A stretch of DNA of 64,000 nt from an uncultured Pelagibacteraceae bacterium (GTDB lineage Bacteria > Pseudomonadota > Alphaproteobacteria > Pelagibacterales > Pelagibacteraceae). The notes under the pieces are model-generated. The model ran no database searches. It saw nothing but the letters and a program-made list of their open reading frames with translations, and had not been told where the DNA came from. Positions 63,879 through 64,000 of the stretch are shown here, piece after piece. The stretch's first letter is position 1. Every line of letters starts with the position of its first letter. The translations under genes and the position numbers were made by a program. The stretch lies in contig CACFZE010000002.1 in NCBI GenBank assembly GCA_902570695.1, forward strand, positions 62,001 to 126,000. Reading direction: 5' to 3'.

Positions 63879-64000
63879 TTAGGTTTTCAATCATATTAAT
63901 GGATGATTTTATTCCATCTTCATGAAAACCGTAACCAAAATAACTTCCACAAAACAATACATTTCTTTTATTTTGTATTTCTTTTAATAATTTTTGATTA
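63871..64000 (-). CDS. FAD/NAD-binding protein (C-terminal end only)
   Basis: Only the last 43 codons are inside the window. The segment VLFCGSYFGYGFHEDGIKSS followed by a short tail matches the conserved C-terminus of COG2907-type FAD/NAD-binding (amine oxidase-like) proteins that precede DUF1365 and cfa in many proteobacteria. The stop at 63871 overlaps the DUF1365 start by eight bases. The N-terminal FAD-binding fold lies beyond the right edge. Confidence 0.8.
   Translation of the reverse strand, partial: NQKLLKEIQNKRNVLFCGSYFGYGFHEDGIKSSINMIENLND

Overview
The window is a very AT-rich, tightly packed bacterial chromosome segment. Gene content, gene order and the small spacers fit a SAR11-type marine alphaproteobacterium (Candidatus Pelagibacter or a close relative). 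The evidence is the alphaproteobacterial sets tyrS/anmK, mrcA-prfB, aroQ-accB-accC, lptF-lptG-lptD-surA-pdxA-rsmA and rpsF-rpsR-rplI-dnaB, an NDUFA12-type complex I subunit, and a Pseudomonas-type NAD formate dehydrogenase. Almost all of the sequence codes. Same-strand neighbours commonly overlap by 1-38 bases, and most convergent genes overlap at their stop codons. I found no rRNA, tRNA, CRISPR array, integrase or transposase.

Region 1 (1-13.7 kb) is core housekeeping. It holds anmK (cut by the left edge), tyrS, a large AsmA-like envelope protein, prfB with an intact programmed +1 frameshift, PBP1a, RNase E/G, thiG/thiS, aroQ-accB-accC, a DUF2155 protein and NDUFA12. Region 2 (13.7-29.5 kb) begins with a stand-alone protein matching the C-terminal (TSCPD) part of B12-dependent ribonucleotide reductase. 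It continues with aspS, hda, a DUF2066-like protein, purM-purN, ndk, pepA, and the LPS-export / outer-membrane biogenesis operon running into pdxA and rsmA, with gmk converging. Region 3 (29.5-39 kb) has fabD-fabG-acpP, the ribosomal protein/dnaB cluster, an MMPL-type transporter, cvpA, purF and an HD-domain protein.

Region 4 (39-47.9 kb) is redox-flavoured: a DUF255 thioredoxin-fold protein, gshA-gshB, DMT and MFS transporters, a short-chain NAD(P)-binding protein, a GYD-domain protein, an exported MsrB, a 61-residue unknown and Fe/Mn-SOD.

Region 5 (47.9-51.9 kb) is the accessory part. A compact minus-strand operon encodes a 73-aa helical protein, a 220-aa putative winged-helix protein, a 759-aa GHKL-type ATPase and a possible 59-aa tail protein. 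It lies between two 36-bp direct repeats. A truncated duplicate of the neighbouring 75-aa gene lies just outside the left repeat. This looks like a small exchangeable cassette. A defence or DNA-transaction role is plausible but unproven, and it is the best candidate for an undescribed system here.

Region 6 (51.9-64 kb) is metabolic. It has threonine aldolase, an arginine:glycine amidinotransferase homologue and a DMT exporter in one operon; an IscU-like scaffold and HPP protein; NAD-formate dehydrogenase ending in a strong hairpin terminator; exported MsrA with an MDR oxidoreductase; a 56-aa membrane protein; and a DAO-type oxidoreductase with TspO. The final block is SDR, DUF3833 lipoprotein, cyclopropane-fatty-acid synthase, DUF1365 and a FAD/NAD-binding protein (cut by the right edge). 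This block resembles membrane-lipid modification clusters linked to photo-oxidative stress in other proteobacteria.
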